DNA of 64,000 nt from Planctomycetota bacterium (GTDB lineage Bacteria > Planctomycetota > UBA1135 > GCA-002686595). Of this stretch, positions 1-8,320 are shown piece by piece; the first letter of the stretch is position 1, and each line of letters opens with the position of its first letter. The position numbers were made by a program, and so were the translations under genes. The notes beneath the pieces were generated by a model, which saw nothing but the letters and a program-made list of their open reading frames with translations, did no database searches and was not told the origin of the DNA. The stretch lies in the NCBI GenBank assembly GCA_014238415.1, contig JABABA010000001.1, positions 241,895-305,894 of the forward strand. Direction: 5' to 3'.

Positions 1-272
1 ATGTCAGTGACCCCAGCGTGAAGCCGGAAACTCATGGCCACGAAAACGCGGCCACGATGATCCACATACAAACACACGGGGTTGGCCAGATCAGGCTCTG
101 AGGCCCAGAGCTTCATCTCTAGATCAAGCGGCAGACGAACACGGGCGAAAGCCGCGGCTGCTTCATCGCTGGCCTCGGCAATATCAGGGACATACGGTTC
201 CTGCGCACCCTGAGCAGGGTGTTGAAGTGCAAGCAGGAAGTGGAGGAGAAGAAGCAAGGTGAGGACAGCCAT
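1..272 (-). CDS. PVC-type membrane-bound dehydrogenase family protein, N-terminus only (runs off left edge)
   Basis: Only the first 90 codons are present; the gene continues beyond base 1. The start ATG is the complement of 270-272. The protein opens with a signal peptide (MAVLTLLLLLHFLLALQ) followed by a segment containing MKLWASEPDLANPV and VDHRGRVFVA. That pattern is typical of the N-terminal beta-propeller of large planctomycete/verrucomicrobial secreted dehydrogenase-like proteins, which usually carry HEAT repeats and a C-terminal CxxCH haem motif. Those later parts lie outside the window, so the family is recognised from the N-terminal motif alone. The product should be exported to the periplasm. 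It follows the DUF3810 gene on the same strand with a 14-bp gap, so the two are probably co-transcribed. Confidence 0.7.
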   Translation of the reverse strand, partial: MAVLTLLLLLHFLLALQHPAQGAQEPYVPDIAEASDEAAAAFARVRLPLDLEMKLWASEPDLANPVCLYVDHRGRVFVAMSFRLHAGVTD

Positions 273-286
273 GGGGAGCGATGAGT

Positions 287-1327
287 CTAACGCCGTTCAG
301 CAAGAACAAGGTCGAGAACGAGACCGTAGCTCCTGATCCCCTGTTCCTGGCCCGCAACCTTGAGATAGGTGTCGTTGACCCGCCCTGTTGCCCGTGAGAG
401 AGGGCCCTGACGAAGGCGCCAGAATTGCCGTACCAGAACTCGACGCTCTTGAAGGGCGGGATGCAACGTCGAAAGAAGCTCCCCCACGAGTTCCGGATTC
501 TGCCCGGCCAAGGCACGCAGGGCCTGATTCAAGAGGGCAAATCGGGCAGAGTAGCGAGCAGCTGGTTCGGGCGCGTCTCGGAGCACAACCCATGCGATGA
601 AGTTGGCCTCCTCTTCCCGGGCAATCCCCCGCTGATGCGCAACCTCGTGGGCTGCGGTGTGCCAGATGACGGGCGCGGGAAGCAAACCCTCCAGATGCGC
701 TTCGCCGGTCCAAGGAGAGTAAACCCCCGCGATTCCAAGGCGCGCCAGCAGGCCCCTGGCAAGGGGAACCCTTAGACGCGCTTGAGTACCCCGCAGCCAA
801 GACCATTGCTTGGCCTGCCTGTCAAAAGTCGAGGTCAAAAGTTGCTCCAGGGCATCCGTCGAAGGAGCCAGTTCGGCCTCCCCAAAAGATCCCTCCAGCG
901 CCCTCAACTCCCCAGCCAGTTCATGAACCAAGTCAACGAGTTCCTCCTGCTGGGGCTGATCCATGCTCCACCCCAGACGCTGGGCAATCGGGGGACGACA
1001 ATGATTCAGGCCCCAGAACAAGATTCCCGACGCCAGAAGAAGGGGAATCAACCAGGCAAGACCAGACAGCAAGGGCACAAGGCCACGACTCAGCCAGCGC
1101 AGGCAGAGCACCAGGATGAGCAATATGCTCAACTCACTGACAGACAGGGGCACCAGGGACAGGAGCAGAGCCTGGACAGTGGCTATCACTGGAAAAACGC
1201 CCCCGTAGACCTGCTCTGCATGGAGCGGGAAAGCTCGGCCCAGCGCGAAGAGCAGAACGCTCAAAAGCAGCAGGCCCAGCGAGCACTTGAGGAGGCGCTT
1301 GGGTCCCGATTCCGGGCTGGTTTCCAT
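287..1327 (-). CDS. DUF3810-family membrane protein with zincin-type HExxH motif
   Basis: This 346-residue protein has at least three hydrophobic segments in its first 110 residues (about 15-35, 43-75 and 84-108) and then a soluble domain. The soluble domain carries HEVAH at 227-231 followed by QRGIAREEEANF, an arrangement characteristic of DUF3810 proteins: the two histidines look like zinc ligands and the downstream glutamates are candidates for the third ligand. This suggests a membrane-anchored metallopeptidase-like enzyme, but no substrate is known for the family. The ATG start at 1325-1327 is used. A strong terminator hairpin lies just upstream (1402-1431), so the gene probably has its own promoter in the 75 bp between. 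It shares orientation with the partial PVC-type gene downstream. Confidence 0.75.
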   Translation of the reverse strand: METSPESGPKRLLKCSLGLLLLSVLLFALGRAFPLHAEQVYGGVFPVIATVQALLLSLVPLSVSELSILLILVLCLRWLSRGLVPLLSGLAWLIPLLLASGILFWGLNHCRPPIAQRLGWSMDQPQQEELVDLVHELAGELRALEGSFGEAELAPSTDALEQLLTSTFDRQAKQWSWLRGTQARLRVPLARGLLARLGIAGVYSPWTGEAHLEGLLPAPVIWHTAAHEVAHQRGIAREEEANFIAWVVLRDAPEPAARYSARFALLNQALRALAGQNPELVGELLSTLHPALQERRVLVRQFWRLRQGPLSRATGRVNDTYLKVAGQEQGIRSYGLVLDLVLAERR

Positions 1328-1401
1328 GATCGCCAGCTTACGGAGGCGGCTCCAGAGGAAATACCCCTAGCTCGGAAAGGAACAGCGCGGTCCAACAAAA
1401 G

Positions 1402-1431
1402 AAGGGCGCGGCTCCTTCGAGCCGCGCCCTT
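1402..1431 (-). terminator. Rho-independent terminator, 13-bp stem
   Basis: Bases 1402-1414 pair perfectly with 1419-1431 around a CTTC tetraloop, with a very GC-rich core. Read on the minus strand the stem is followed by TTCTTTTGTT, a U-rich tract. It lies about 80 bp beyond the end of the small minus-strand gene at 1508-1735 and ahead of the DUF3810 gene, so it most likely ends transcription arriving from the MamK-like gene side. The plus-strand side also has a short T-rich stretch (TTTGTT), so it could act in both directions. Confidence 0.75.
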
Positions 1432-1507
1432 TGTTCAAGCCCATGGGGCCTGAATAAAATGTGAAAGGGGACGAGGACTCTCCAATCCGCGTCCCCAGTC
1501 TCACGCC

Positions 1508-1735
1508 TTAGAACAAACGCTGGTAAGCTCTAAGTGGGGTCAGAGGTTGCTTCTCCATTAGCACAGCCTCATCCCTTGCGGTTCCTCTCAATCGCCAGCC
1601 GACTGCAAAGGCGCAAACGCACCCCCCCAGCCAACCAAGCATGCCCAAGCCCATCAAAAGACCAAAACCGGTCCCGGGGCCAACGATATTAAAAATACTC
1701 TCTCCCATGCAGAGTCCATAGGACGGGTACGCCAA
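1508..1735 (-). CDS. Small hypothetical membrane protein (75 aa)
   Basis: The translated protein has a Gly/Leu-rich hydrophobic stretch (roughly residues 22-47) followed by a basic then acidic tail, consistent with one or two membrane-spanning helices. The suggested start is a TTG preceded on the minus strand by AGGGGG at about 6 nt, one of the better Shine-Dalgarno sequences in the window; an in-frame ATG nine codons later is the alternative. It lies between the MamK-like gene upstream and a strong terminator downstream. I do not recognise a family. Support is the ribosome site, the hydrophobic composition and the position of the terminator, so the call is tentative. Confidence 0.4.
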   Translation of the reverse strand: MAYPSYGLCMGESIFNIVGPGTGFGLLMGLGMLGWLGGCVCAFAVGWRLRGTARDEAVLMEKQPLTPLRAYQRLF

Positions 1736-1937
1736 CTGTCACCCCCTTGCATGGCTGTCCATGCAGGGATGAGGTTTCCAGGCAGCATCTTGTCTCTGCT
1801 CTTGCCAAGCTCAGGAAGTCACTGCCCCCTTCCAGGCGTCCACAAGCCCATTAATTCGCATGATTGAGACAGGGGCCAGGCTCAATGGCTGGCGCAAGGT
1901 TTTGTCTGCAGCCAGACTCAGCCCTGGGAAAACAACA

Positions 1938-2993
1938 TCACTCCTGTAACTCGGTCCAATAATCCGCAGGCATGTCGTGGGCAATCTTGAGGGCTCCATT
2001 GGCACCTCCGTAGATAGGCTCCTCGATTCGGACCACCTTCCCGGAGCCGAGATGCTCCCGCATATAGGCTTCGATAGCCTTGTCCAGGCCCTGAATCATG
2101 CTTCCGCCCCCGGCCAGCAAAACCCGTCCCTTGAGTTTGTCCTGGAACTCAGGATCGAAGGTCGCCACCAGCTTGCCCAAGCCTTCCACCACCGGTGGAA
2201 TCATCTCCCCGCAGGCTTTCCGCATGCACTCCGTGATGTCGAAGGAAGTAGGTTTACCGTTGACGGGCAGATCCACCATGATCTTCCCAGAAGTGGGCTC
2301 CACCGTGGAATAGCGTTCCTTGATCGCCTTGATCATCTGCTTGGTGTGCTGAGCGTCGGGGTAGGCACGGCTGATCTCCTTGGCCAGTTCGTCATCCACG
2401 AAGTCACCCGCGCTGGGCAGGGTCAATTGATCGGTATCGTCAGGCATGGTGCCGTGCATGCGGCAAAGGTCCACCGTTCCCGCGCCGATGTCGATGACCA
2501 GCACATCGTCATACATATCGAGGCCATAGGCCACGGCAAAGGGCTCGGAGCAGAGCATGACCGAGTCCACGGATTCCCTGGCGGCCTGAAGAATCGCGTC
2601 CTTGTTGTGAATCGAAGCCTGGGCAGGAACACCGATCACCGCATAGACCAATTCATCGGGGCGCGGCGCAGCAAGGCGTACGATCTCCTGCACCAGGTCC
2701 TTTGCAGCTTTGAGGCTCTCCTCGTCCTCCTCATCATCCTTGTTGAAGGACAGGACCCCATGCTCCAGGGGCCGATGCAAGCGCAAGGAGAGGCGCTTGT
2801 CCCTGGCTTCCTGGCCAAAAAGCACGTCCTTGCCCAGCAGCTTGCGCGCCACGGGGTCCTTGGGATATCCAACGAAGGACTCCACTGTTTCACGCATACC
2901 ATTGGATGCGGTCACGCTGGTGCGCGAAGTACCAAGGTCGATTCCAAGATAGAGGACGCCTTTGTCCTCGCCGTCGGCAGGCTCTTCAGTCAT
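1938..2993 (-). CDS. MamK-like bacterial actin (MreB/actin-fold ATPase)
   Basis: A 351-residue actin-fold ATPase. The phosphate-1 motif LGIDLGTSRTSV is at residues 16-27, the phosphate-2 motif VIDIGAGTVDLC at 166-177 and the adenosine-type motif LLAGGGSMIQG at 292-302. Several stretches resemble magnetosome MamK more than MreB: VGYPKDPVARKLLG (41-54), GVPAQASIHNK (121-131), SEPFAVAYG (149-157), GTMPDDTDQLTL followed by AGDFVDDEL, and a C-terminal PADYW. E150 and D168 sit 18 residues apart, matching the spacing of the MamK catalytic pair E143/D161, so filament formation and ATP turnover are plausible. No other mam gene is present. The likely partner is the coiled-coil gene 97 bp upstream on the same strand. 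The MamK affiliation rests on recalled motifs; a divergent MreB-like paralogue is the alternative. Confidence 0.85.
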   Translation of the reverse strand: MTEEPADGEDKGVLYLGIDLGTSRTSVTASNGMRETVESFVGYPKDPVARKLLGKDVLFGQEARDKRLSLRLHRPLEHGVLSFNKDDEEDEESLKAAKDLVQEIVRLAAPRPDELVYAVIGVPAQASIHNKDAILQAARESVDSVMLCSEPFAVAYGLDMYDDVLVIDIGAGTVDLCRMHGTMPDDTDQLTLPSAGDFVDDELAKEISRAYPDAQHTKQMIKAIKERYSTVEPTSGKIMVDLPVNGKPTSFDITECMRKACGEMIPPVVEGLGKLVATFDPEFQDKLKGRVLLAGGGSMIQGLDKAIEAYMREHLGSGKVVRIEEPIYGGANGALKIAHDMPADYWTELQE

Positions 2994-3090
2994 GGTTGAT
3001 GCTCAGGTTTGGCTCCACCCCAGATCAGGCAATGGACCGGATCACGGGAACCGCCTGCGAATCATACGCAGCCCATTGGGCCGTTGGCCC

Positions 3091-3528
3091 CTAAGAATCC
3101 AGGACCTGCTGAGCAAGTTCCTTGCGAAGGGCCACGTTGGCCACAAAGATCGCGCGCATGGCGGCCGCATGGCGCTTGCCAGTCTTGCGATCGCGCCCGG
3201 GGATCAAGGTTCGCGGAGGGGGCACAGGCTTGAGAACAGACCGTGAACCGAGTGAACTTCTCAGGCTCTCCAGTTCACTCGCTTGATCCTCTACCCTCCG
3301 CATCAGGCTGACTAGCCGCTTTTGGAGCTTCTGATCCGGTTCCCTTCTGTCATGTGGACCCTTGGCACGTGGAGCCGTTGAAGGAACCCGTTTTTCAGCT
3401 TCAGGGGCTTCCGTACGAGCCGGAACCAACATCCAGGAGCCCTCTCTGGAGCCAGCAAGCGGGCGTGAGGGGCGCTCTAGGACGATCGGGTGGATCACCC
3501 GCATAGGTGCTTTGGGGCGGCGAAACAT
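3091..3528 (-). CDS. Hypothetical basic protein with predicted coiled coil, upstream of MamK-like actin
   Basis: The protein (about 145 aa from the ATG at 3528) starts with a basic segment, MFRRPKAPMRVIHP. It has a low-complexity middle rich in Arg, Pro and Ala, then a heptad-like stretch around QKLQKRLVSLMRRVEDQ and LESLRSSL that should form a short coiled coil, and a basic helical C-terminus. I recognise no family. In-frame starts further upstream exist (ATG at 3615, TTG at 3648) but the extra N-terminal residues look less protein-like, and none of the starts has a good ribosome site. It is 97 bp upstream of the actin gene in the same direction, so co-transcription and a role as a filament partner or anchor are possible, but that is inference from position only. 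Confidence 0.45.
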   Translation of the reverse strand: MFRRPKAPMRVIHPIVLERPSRPLAGSREGSWMLVPARTEAPEAEKRVPSTAPRAKGPHDRREPDQKLQKRLVSLMRRVEDQASELESLRSSLGSRSVLKPVPPPRTLIPGRDRKTGKRHAAAMRAIFVANVALRKELAQQVLDS

Positions 3529-3879
3529 GGCAGGAGGTACCAGGAATACCCTATTTGCCACAATCCGTGTTGTTCCCAGGGGCTTTTTTGAATCAAGAAA
3601 AGCAATCAAGCCCATCCAGTGCACGGAGTCGGCCGGACCGGTCCTCAAATTGCGGGCATTTCCCCTTCTTCACAAGCCCGGGAGCAAGGCAGTGACTGGT
3701 CCCTGGCCGAGCAAGATGCTTCCCCAGGCGCGCCTCTCAGAGGAGACTGACCCTGTGAAAGGACCACCGGAACGCTTGGTCTGAACCTGCAACCCTATCC
3801 CAGTGCTTCCGGCGTCCGAGGCTTGAAAGTCCAGGGCCCTGTGGGACCATTCCCTCGGGAGCACAAGGCCAGGCGCGGT

Positions 3880-5349
3880 CTAGCGGGTGGAACTATCGGC
3901 GGGAGCTTCCGCCACACCGCTGGCCTCTTCCCCCCCAAGAGCCAACCAAAGATCAAGGCGCGTCTCCAACGCAGCCCGCCGGGCATGCAGCAGCTCCGCA
4001 TCCGCAGCCAGCCGGCCTCGCCGGGCATCGAGCACGATCACGATGCCCACCAAGCCACTGATGTACTGTTCCTGGGCCAGGCGCTCCGCCTCCAGGAACT
4101 CCTCGCTCATCTGCTGCAAGGCAACCAACCGCGCATCCACAAGAGAGCAACGCACCAGTGCTGACTCGACTTCTCCACAGGCACGCAGCACCAACCCGGC
4201 CCACTCCGCCAGGACTGCACGGGTCTGGGAATCTTGAGCTCTTACCCCGGCCCGCAGGCTCCCTGAGTCGAAGACCGGACGAGTCAGGTTGGTCGCAAGG
4301 GACCAGATTCCGAAATCCGAATCAGTCAGATCTCCGGGTTCATCAGATGAGGCCCCCCCTGAAGCGCTGAGAGAAAGCCGCGGATAGAGATCTGCGCGGG
4401 CCACCTGAGAACGTGCCGCTGCGGCTTCAGCGCGAATCCGCGCCGCCTGAAGATCCGGGCGACGGCCCAGCAAGGCAGCAGGAATCCCCGCCGAGACAGC
4501 CGGGGGAATATCAGGGAAGGTATGGGCGGCGCTGAGTTCCCCCGCGGGGTATCGCCCCAGCAGGACCTCCATGGCGCGGGCCGCCAGATCATTGGCCTGT
4601 TCCACCTCCAACAAGCTCGCACGGGCCCGGGCCGTATTGGCGGCAGTCAGTCGCAGATCCAGGGCCGGACCAACTCCCGCATCAAAACGGCTGCGCGCCC
4701 AGCGCTCACTTGTCTCCCAACTGGCCAGGGTCTGCTCGGCAAGGAGCAGCTGCTGATGCGCCTCCAAGAGGATAAACCAGGCCCGACAGACCTGGCCCGC
4801 CAAAGACAGGCGCGCTCCCTCCAGTTCTATCCTTGCGGCTCGGGAATCCGCGTCCGCAGCCCGTGCCCCGGCCCGCACCCGGCCCCAGAGATCCACCTCC
4901 CAGGAGGCAGACAGGCCTGAATTCCAACTGGAAGTTGTGCTCGTCAACACAGAGTCCCCGATTCCCGGAATGGGCAGGCCGATGTAGTTGCGCCGGTTGC
5001 GTTGAAAATCCAGACCAGCCAGGACGCTGGGATAGAGGCCCGCCCGGGCGATCACACCTTGGGCTGCCACCGCCTCAACCCGCTGGGCTGCCGCCATCAG
5101 GCTCTGGTTGTGCCCCAGAGCCTCTACGATCAGGGCTTCGAGACGAGGGTCACCCAGTTGATCCAAGAACTGGAAAGGCGCTTGTGGGTCTGCCCCCATG
5201 GGCGCAGACCAGGTGGCCGGCAGAGGCAGAATGGGCTTGCTTACCTGGGGCGCTGGACCGACGCAGGCGGAAACCAAGAAGCACAGACAGACCTGAACAG
5301 GAAGGGACTGGAATTGAAGTGAAGTCAAGGGAATGGAAAGCAGGCCCAC
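3880..5349 (-). CDS. NodT-family outer-membrane efflux lipoprotein (TolC-like)
   Basis: A 489-residue protein of normal length for the outer-membrane factor of RND or ABC tripartite pumps. A short signal sequence ends at the lipobox LVSAC (Cys29), giving a lipid-anchored OM protein. After it come paired TolC-type repeats; landmarks are LGDPRLEALIVEAL, ASWEVDLWGRVRAG, and the second-repeat LLGRRPDLQAARIRAEAAAA followed by LYPRLSLSASGG and ARAVLAEWAGL-like helices. The barrel should sit in the outer membrane with an alpha-helical tunnel in the periplasm. The GTG at 5349 is the assumed start. No membrane-fusion or inner-membrane pump gene is adjacent in this window, so its partners must be encoded elsewhere. 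Confidence 0.85.
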   Translation of the reverse strand: MGLLSIPLTSLQFQSLPVQVCLCFLVSACVGPAPQVSKPILPLPATWSAPMGADPQAPFQFLDQLGDPRLEALIVEALGHNQSLMAAAQRVEAVAAQGVIARAGLYPSVLAGLDFQRNRRNYIGLPIPGIGDSVLTSTTSSWNSGLSASWEVDLWGRVRAGARAADADSRAARIELEGARLSLAGQVCRAWFILLEAHQQLLLAEQTLASWETSERWARSRFDAGVGPALDLRLTAANTARARASLLEVEQANDLAARAMEVLLGRYPAGELSAAHTFPDIPPAVSAGIPAALLGRRPDLQAARIRAEAAAARSQVARADLYPRLSLSASGGASSDEPGDLTDSDFGIWSLATNLTRPVFDSGSLRAGVRAQDSQTRAVLAEWAGLVLRACGEVESALVRCSLVDARLVALQQMSEEFLEAERLAQEQYISGLVGIVIVLDARRGRLAADAELLHARRAALETRLDLWLALGGEEASGVAEAPADSSTR

Positions 5350-5694
5350 AGCAACTGGACGGGCCGGTCCCGGGAAGGAGTTCTCCAGCAGCTGGAGTCA
5401 GGGGCGGCCCCAAGGAAACTCGGAAGCGGGCAGTATTGGGTAAAAGGTGGAAGGATGGTCTCGCTCAGTGCTGGTTTTCGATGATGCCTGACAGAAGGCA
5501 AAACCCCAAGGACGGGAAGAGCGCTCTATTGGCAAACAGCCACTTTGGACCCTCAGAAGGCGTCAACATACGCTCTGAACGGGGACCAGCAGTTGAGAAT
5601 GAATGCCCCGGGCCTCCGCTGCGTAGAATGTACAGGGCGACCCCCACTCTCGGGGATCGCAGGACGGATTGACCCCCACAAAGAGGATAGCGAG
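5350..5694. other. Intergenic region between divergent NodT and SPFH genes
   Basis: These 345 bp separate two divergent genes and should hold both promoters. Apart from an AGAGGA ribosome site near 5681-5686 serving the SPFH gene, I see no convincing ORF, RNA gene or strong hairpin. An open frame continuous with the SPFH gene extends back to 5545, but its residues look random. Confidence 0.4.
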
Positions 5695-6819
5695 ATGGGC
5701 GTGATGGACTGGTTCAAACAAGGCACATCGGAACTGATGGTGGCGCGCCCGGATGGCGCCAAGGCCCAGGTGGTCTGGAAGCACCCTGACCCCACCATCC
5801 CCACAATGGCCCAACTGACAGTTGAAGCCGATGAGGTCGCGCTCTTCTTCAAGGATGGCAAAGTAGTGGGCACCCTCCAGCCAGGCCGCCACACCCTGGA
5901 CACAGCGAACATTCCCTTCTTTTCCAACCTGATCGATTCCTTCACCGGCGGCAACGTGCTGATCTCCGAAGTGTTCTTCGTCAACACCCGCGAACACGTG
6001 GGCGCGCGTTTTGGCGGCCGTATCGGACATGTGGAAGATCCCAAGTCGGGCGTTCCCGTGGAGACCCTGGTGCATGGAGAATTCAGCTTCCGGGTCGTTG
6101 ATCCTGAACAACTGGTGATTGGCCTGGTAGGTATGGGCCGCGCGGAATCCTTCGCCGTCAAAGCCTGGCTCAAGGAACAGGTCCTCAAGGTCATGCGCGA
6201 CCGCGTCGCAGAGACCCTGGTCAAGCGAAAGTGGCCGCTGCTCGATGTGACCAGCGGCGCGTACACCGAAGAATTGGAACAAGAGGTGCTCACGGGCCTG
6301 GACGCCCATGTGGCCCCCTATGGCCTGAGCATCGTGCGACTGGGCAACTTCGTGGTGGGCATGGACGAGGACGACTCAGAGCACCTCAAGACCCTTTACC
6401 GAGATGCGGCTTATCTACGCACCGTTGGTGGCGTGGAAAAATACCAGCGCTTCGCCGCAGGCAAGGCTTTCATGGGCGCAGGCGAGGGCATGGCCGCTGG
6501 AACCATGGGCGGCGGTGGTGGCGATGGTGGCGGCGGTGGTGGTGGCAACCTTGCCGCTGGAGCCAGCCTGGGCATCGGTCTAGGCATGGCGCAGATGTTG
6601 ATCAAAGACAACGCAGGGGGCGATACGCTGGCCCCGGTCACTGCTGGAGTTGTCTGCGGCTCCTGCCAGGCAAGCGTTGCTCCCGGCAAATTCTGCAGCC
6701 AATGCGGCGGCGCTCTCAAGCCGCCGGTGGCTGCAAGTCCCCTGGCCTGCAGCGGCTGCGGCGAAGCCATGGCTCCGGACGCGAAGTTCTGTCCTTCCTG
6801 CGGAGGAGCAAGGGGCTAG
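5695..6819 (+). CDS. SPFH (band 7/stomatin-like) domain protein with glycine-rich linker and two zinc ribbons
   Basis: A 374-residue protein. Residues 1-260 form an SPFH-type domain, starting MGVMDWFKQ, with VGTLQPGRHTLDT, NIPFFSNLIDSFTGG and EVFFVNTRE as landmarks of the cytoplasmic 'virion core-like' SPFH branch. A glycine-rich, flexible, membrane-insertion-like segment covers about 262-305. The C-terminus holds two zinc-ribbon modules: Cys at 321, 324, 334, 337 and 352, 355, 366, 369. Such proteins oligomerise at membranes or as cytoplasmic scaffolds; a specific role is unknown. The ATG at 5695 is chosen because AGAGGA lies 9 nt upstream; the open frame upstream of it does not look like protein. 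The gene ends one base before the end of the convergent membrane-protein gene. Confidence 0.85.
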   Translation: MGVMDWFKQGTSELMVARPDGAKAQVVWKHPDPTIPTMAQLTVEADEVALFFKDGKVVGTLQPGRHTLDTANIPFFSNLIDSFTGGNVLISEVFFVNTREHVGARFGGRIGHVEDPKSGVPVETLVHGEFSFRVVDPEQLVIGLVGMGRAESFAVKAWLKEQVLKVMRDRVAETLVKRKWPLLDVTSGAYTEELEQEVLTGLDAHVAPYGLSIVRLGNFVVGMDEDDSEHLKTLYRDAAYLRTVGGVEKYQRFAAGKAFMGAGEGMAAGTMGGGGGDGGGGGGGNLAAGASLGIGLGMAQMLIKDNAGGDTLAPVTAGVVCGSCQASVAPGKFCSQCGGALKPPVAASPLACSGCGEAMAPDAKFCPSCGGARG

Positions 6820-7650
6820 TCACCAACCCGCGGCGTAGGGATCGGACTCGGGCCACCCCAAACAAAGGCCCCAACCTGCCAGGGCCAAAGCGAGAAGCAA
6901 GCGAAGGAGAAGCGCAGCCCTGTTGTAGGGCACGGGAGCACAAAGGACTCCAAGAGCTCCCGCCATGCACAGGCCAGAAGAAGCGGGGGTCGATGCATAC
7001 AGCACCCCATTGAGCAGCAGCCCCCCTGCCCCAAGGGTCACCGGCCAGGCAAGCGCTGCAAGGGCCACGGAATCTCTGGCGCGGAGACACACCACTGCAC
7101 TGGAGCCCAGGGCAATTCCCAGGCAACCGAGGAGGAGCGCACTTGCTCCGCTGGACTGAGCCACCACAAGGGCGCCGATTACCAGCAGACCGAGCAGGCC
7201 AACGGGTAGCCACCAGCCCTGCTCTTCTTTGGACAGACAACGATCAAGTGCAAACCCAAGCACAAGGAAGATGACCGCGGCGCCTCCCAACCGGAGCATT
7301 GGCTGGGAGCCCAGCCAGTGCCTGTCGTGGTAGGGCTCGAGCCCATACCAAAGCCAGAGGCCCAGACCTGCCAACGCCAAGCCCAGGCCAAGCCCCCGAC
7401 GCGGAAGGATTCGCACGAACGCGGTCAAGGGCAGGCAGTAGACCAGAATTCCAAGCGCATCGATCGGCGGCCAGGGAGGAGCCTGCCCGTTCAGTCCGTG
7501 GTAGCCGGCCAGGAGGGCAAGGGGAAGTGTCAGGCCAATCGCCAGAACACGGGGCAAAAGTGCTCGACCACGGCCCGGGGGGGACACCTCCCCCAAGAGC
7601 AGGACCAGACTCGCAGCCACAAGGCCAGAAAAGAGCGTGCTGAGTTCCAA
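6820..7650 (-). CDS. Polytopic membrane protein of unknown function
   Basis: The 276-residue product is almost entirely hydrophobic, with around eight predicted membrane helices (for example VAASLVLLLG, RVLAIGLTLPLALLAG, GILVYCLPLTAFV, AAVIFLVLGFALD and a Leu-rich C-terminal helix). There are short charged loops and no soluble domain. I do not recognise a transporter signature. It converges on the SPFH gene with no intergenic space. It lies 10 bp downstream of the YceI gene on the same strand, so the two are likely one operon. Proteins of this kind are common lineage-specific orphans in planctomycetes. Confidence 0.7.
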   Translation of the reverse strand: MELSTLFSGLVAASLVLLLGEVSPPGRGRALLPRVLAIGLTLPLALLAGYHGLNGQAPPWPPIDALGILVYCLPLTAFVRILPRRGLGLGLALAGLGLWLWYGLEPYHDRHWLGSQPMLRLGGAAVIFLVLGFALDRCLSKEEQGWWLPVGLLGLLVIGALVVAQSSGASALLLGCLGIALGSSAVVCLRARDSVALAALAWPVTLGAGGLLLNGVLYASTPASSGLCMAGALGVLCAPVPYNRAALLLRLLLALALAGWGLCLGWPESDPYAAGW

Positions 7651-7660
7651 GGGAGCGCGC

Positions 7661-8320
7661 CTACTTGAGCATGCCCTCGATGGCGATGATCACTTCAACC
7701 TCATCCCCCACGGCACTATCGGGATAGGTCGTAATGCCAAAGTCGCGCCGATTGAAGCGAAAGCTCCCTTCGAAACCAATACGCTCCCCAAAACGCTCTC
7801 CCCGATCTCCTTGTCCCAGGATCTTGGACACGATTTCGACCTCCTTTTCAACCCCGTGCAGATTGAACATGCCCACGATCTTGAGTTCGCCATCCTTGCC
7901 CGCACTGACCTTTGTGGATCGAAAGCCTGCATCGGGAAACTGGGCCACATTAAGGAAGTCGGCCCCTTTGACATGCCGGTCCCGCCCGGCGCTACCTGTG
8001 TCCAAGGAAGACGGGTCGATCGCCATCTGCACGCTGCAGCTCGCAGGATCCGAGCCGTAGGCCAGACTGCCTTCAAAACTCAAGAAGCGGCCCCAGCACC
8101 AGGAAAGACCCAGGTGCTGGATCTTGAACAGGACGCCGGAGTGCACCGGATCAATTTCGTAGGTTTTGGCTTCCAATTGAGCGGAAGGACTGCCCGCCGC
8201 ATCTTCCTGCAGAGAAGAGCTGGCGGAGAGAGACCAGCCCGCCACCAAGCCAACTGTGGTGATCATCAGCAGCCTGTTGGACTTGAGAAGAGAAGGGATC
8301 AGAGTGGATATCAGCATCAT
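7661..8320 (-). CDS. YceI-family periplasmic lipid/isoprenoid-binding protein
   Basis: A 219-residue exported protein of the usual YceI length. It has a signal peptide (MMLISTLIPSLLKSNR then a hydrophobic core to about residue 35) and the YceI beta-barrel: YEIDPVHSGVLFKIQHLGLS at the start, then VQMAIDPSSLDTG, RDRHVKGADFLNVAQFPD, GMFNLHGVEKEVEI and FRFNRRDFGI near the end. Family members bind long-chain isoprenoids or amphiphiles in the periplasm. The ATG at 8320 is preferred over an in-frame TTG at 8365 because it gives a normal signal peptide. The downstream membrane protein begins 10 bp later and is probably co-transcribed. Confidence 0.9.
   Translation of the reverse strand: MMLISTLIPSLLKSNRLLMITTVGLVAGWSLSASSSLQEDAAGSPSAQLEAKTYEIDPVHSGVLFKIQHLGLSWCWGRFLSFEGSLAYGSDPASCSVQMAIDPSSLDTGSAGRDRHVKGADFLNVAQFPDAGFRSTKVSAGKDGELKIVGMFNLHGVEKEVEIVSKILGQGDRGERFGERIGFEGSFRFNRRDFGITTYPDSAVGDEVEVIIAIEGMLK

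Noticed and set aside
782..1453. 223-codon open frame on the plus strand
   Set aside because: It lies antisense to the DUF3810 gene, has random Gln/Arg-rich composition and no recognisable domain; it is a GC-rich shadow frame.
1977..2999. 340-codon open frame opposite the MamK-like gene
   Set aside because: The minus-strand frame has unmistakable actin motifs; the plus-strand frame has none.
1938..3528. Fragment of a magnetosome island
   Set aside because: Only the actin resembles a mam gene; no membrane, protease or cation-diffusion Mam proteins are visible in the window.
6501..6560. Glycine-codon-rich repeat as a DNA regulatory repeat
   Set aside because: It encodes the Gly-rich linker of the SPFH protein in frame, so its repetitiveness is explained by coding.
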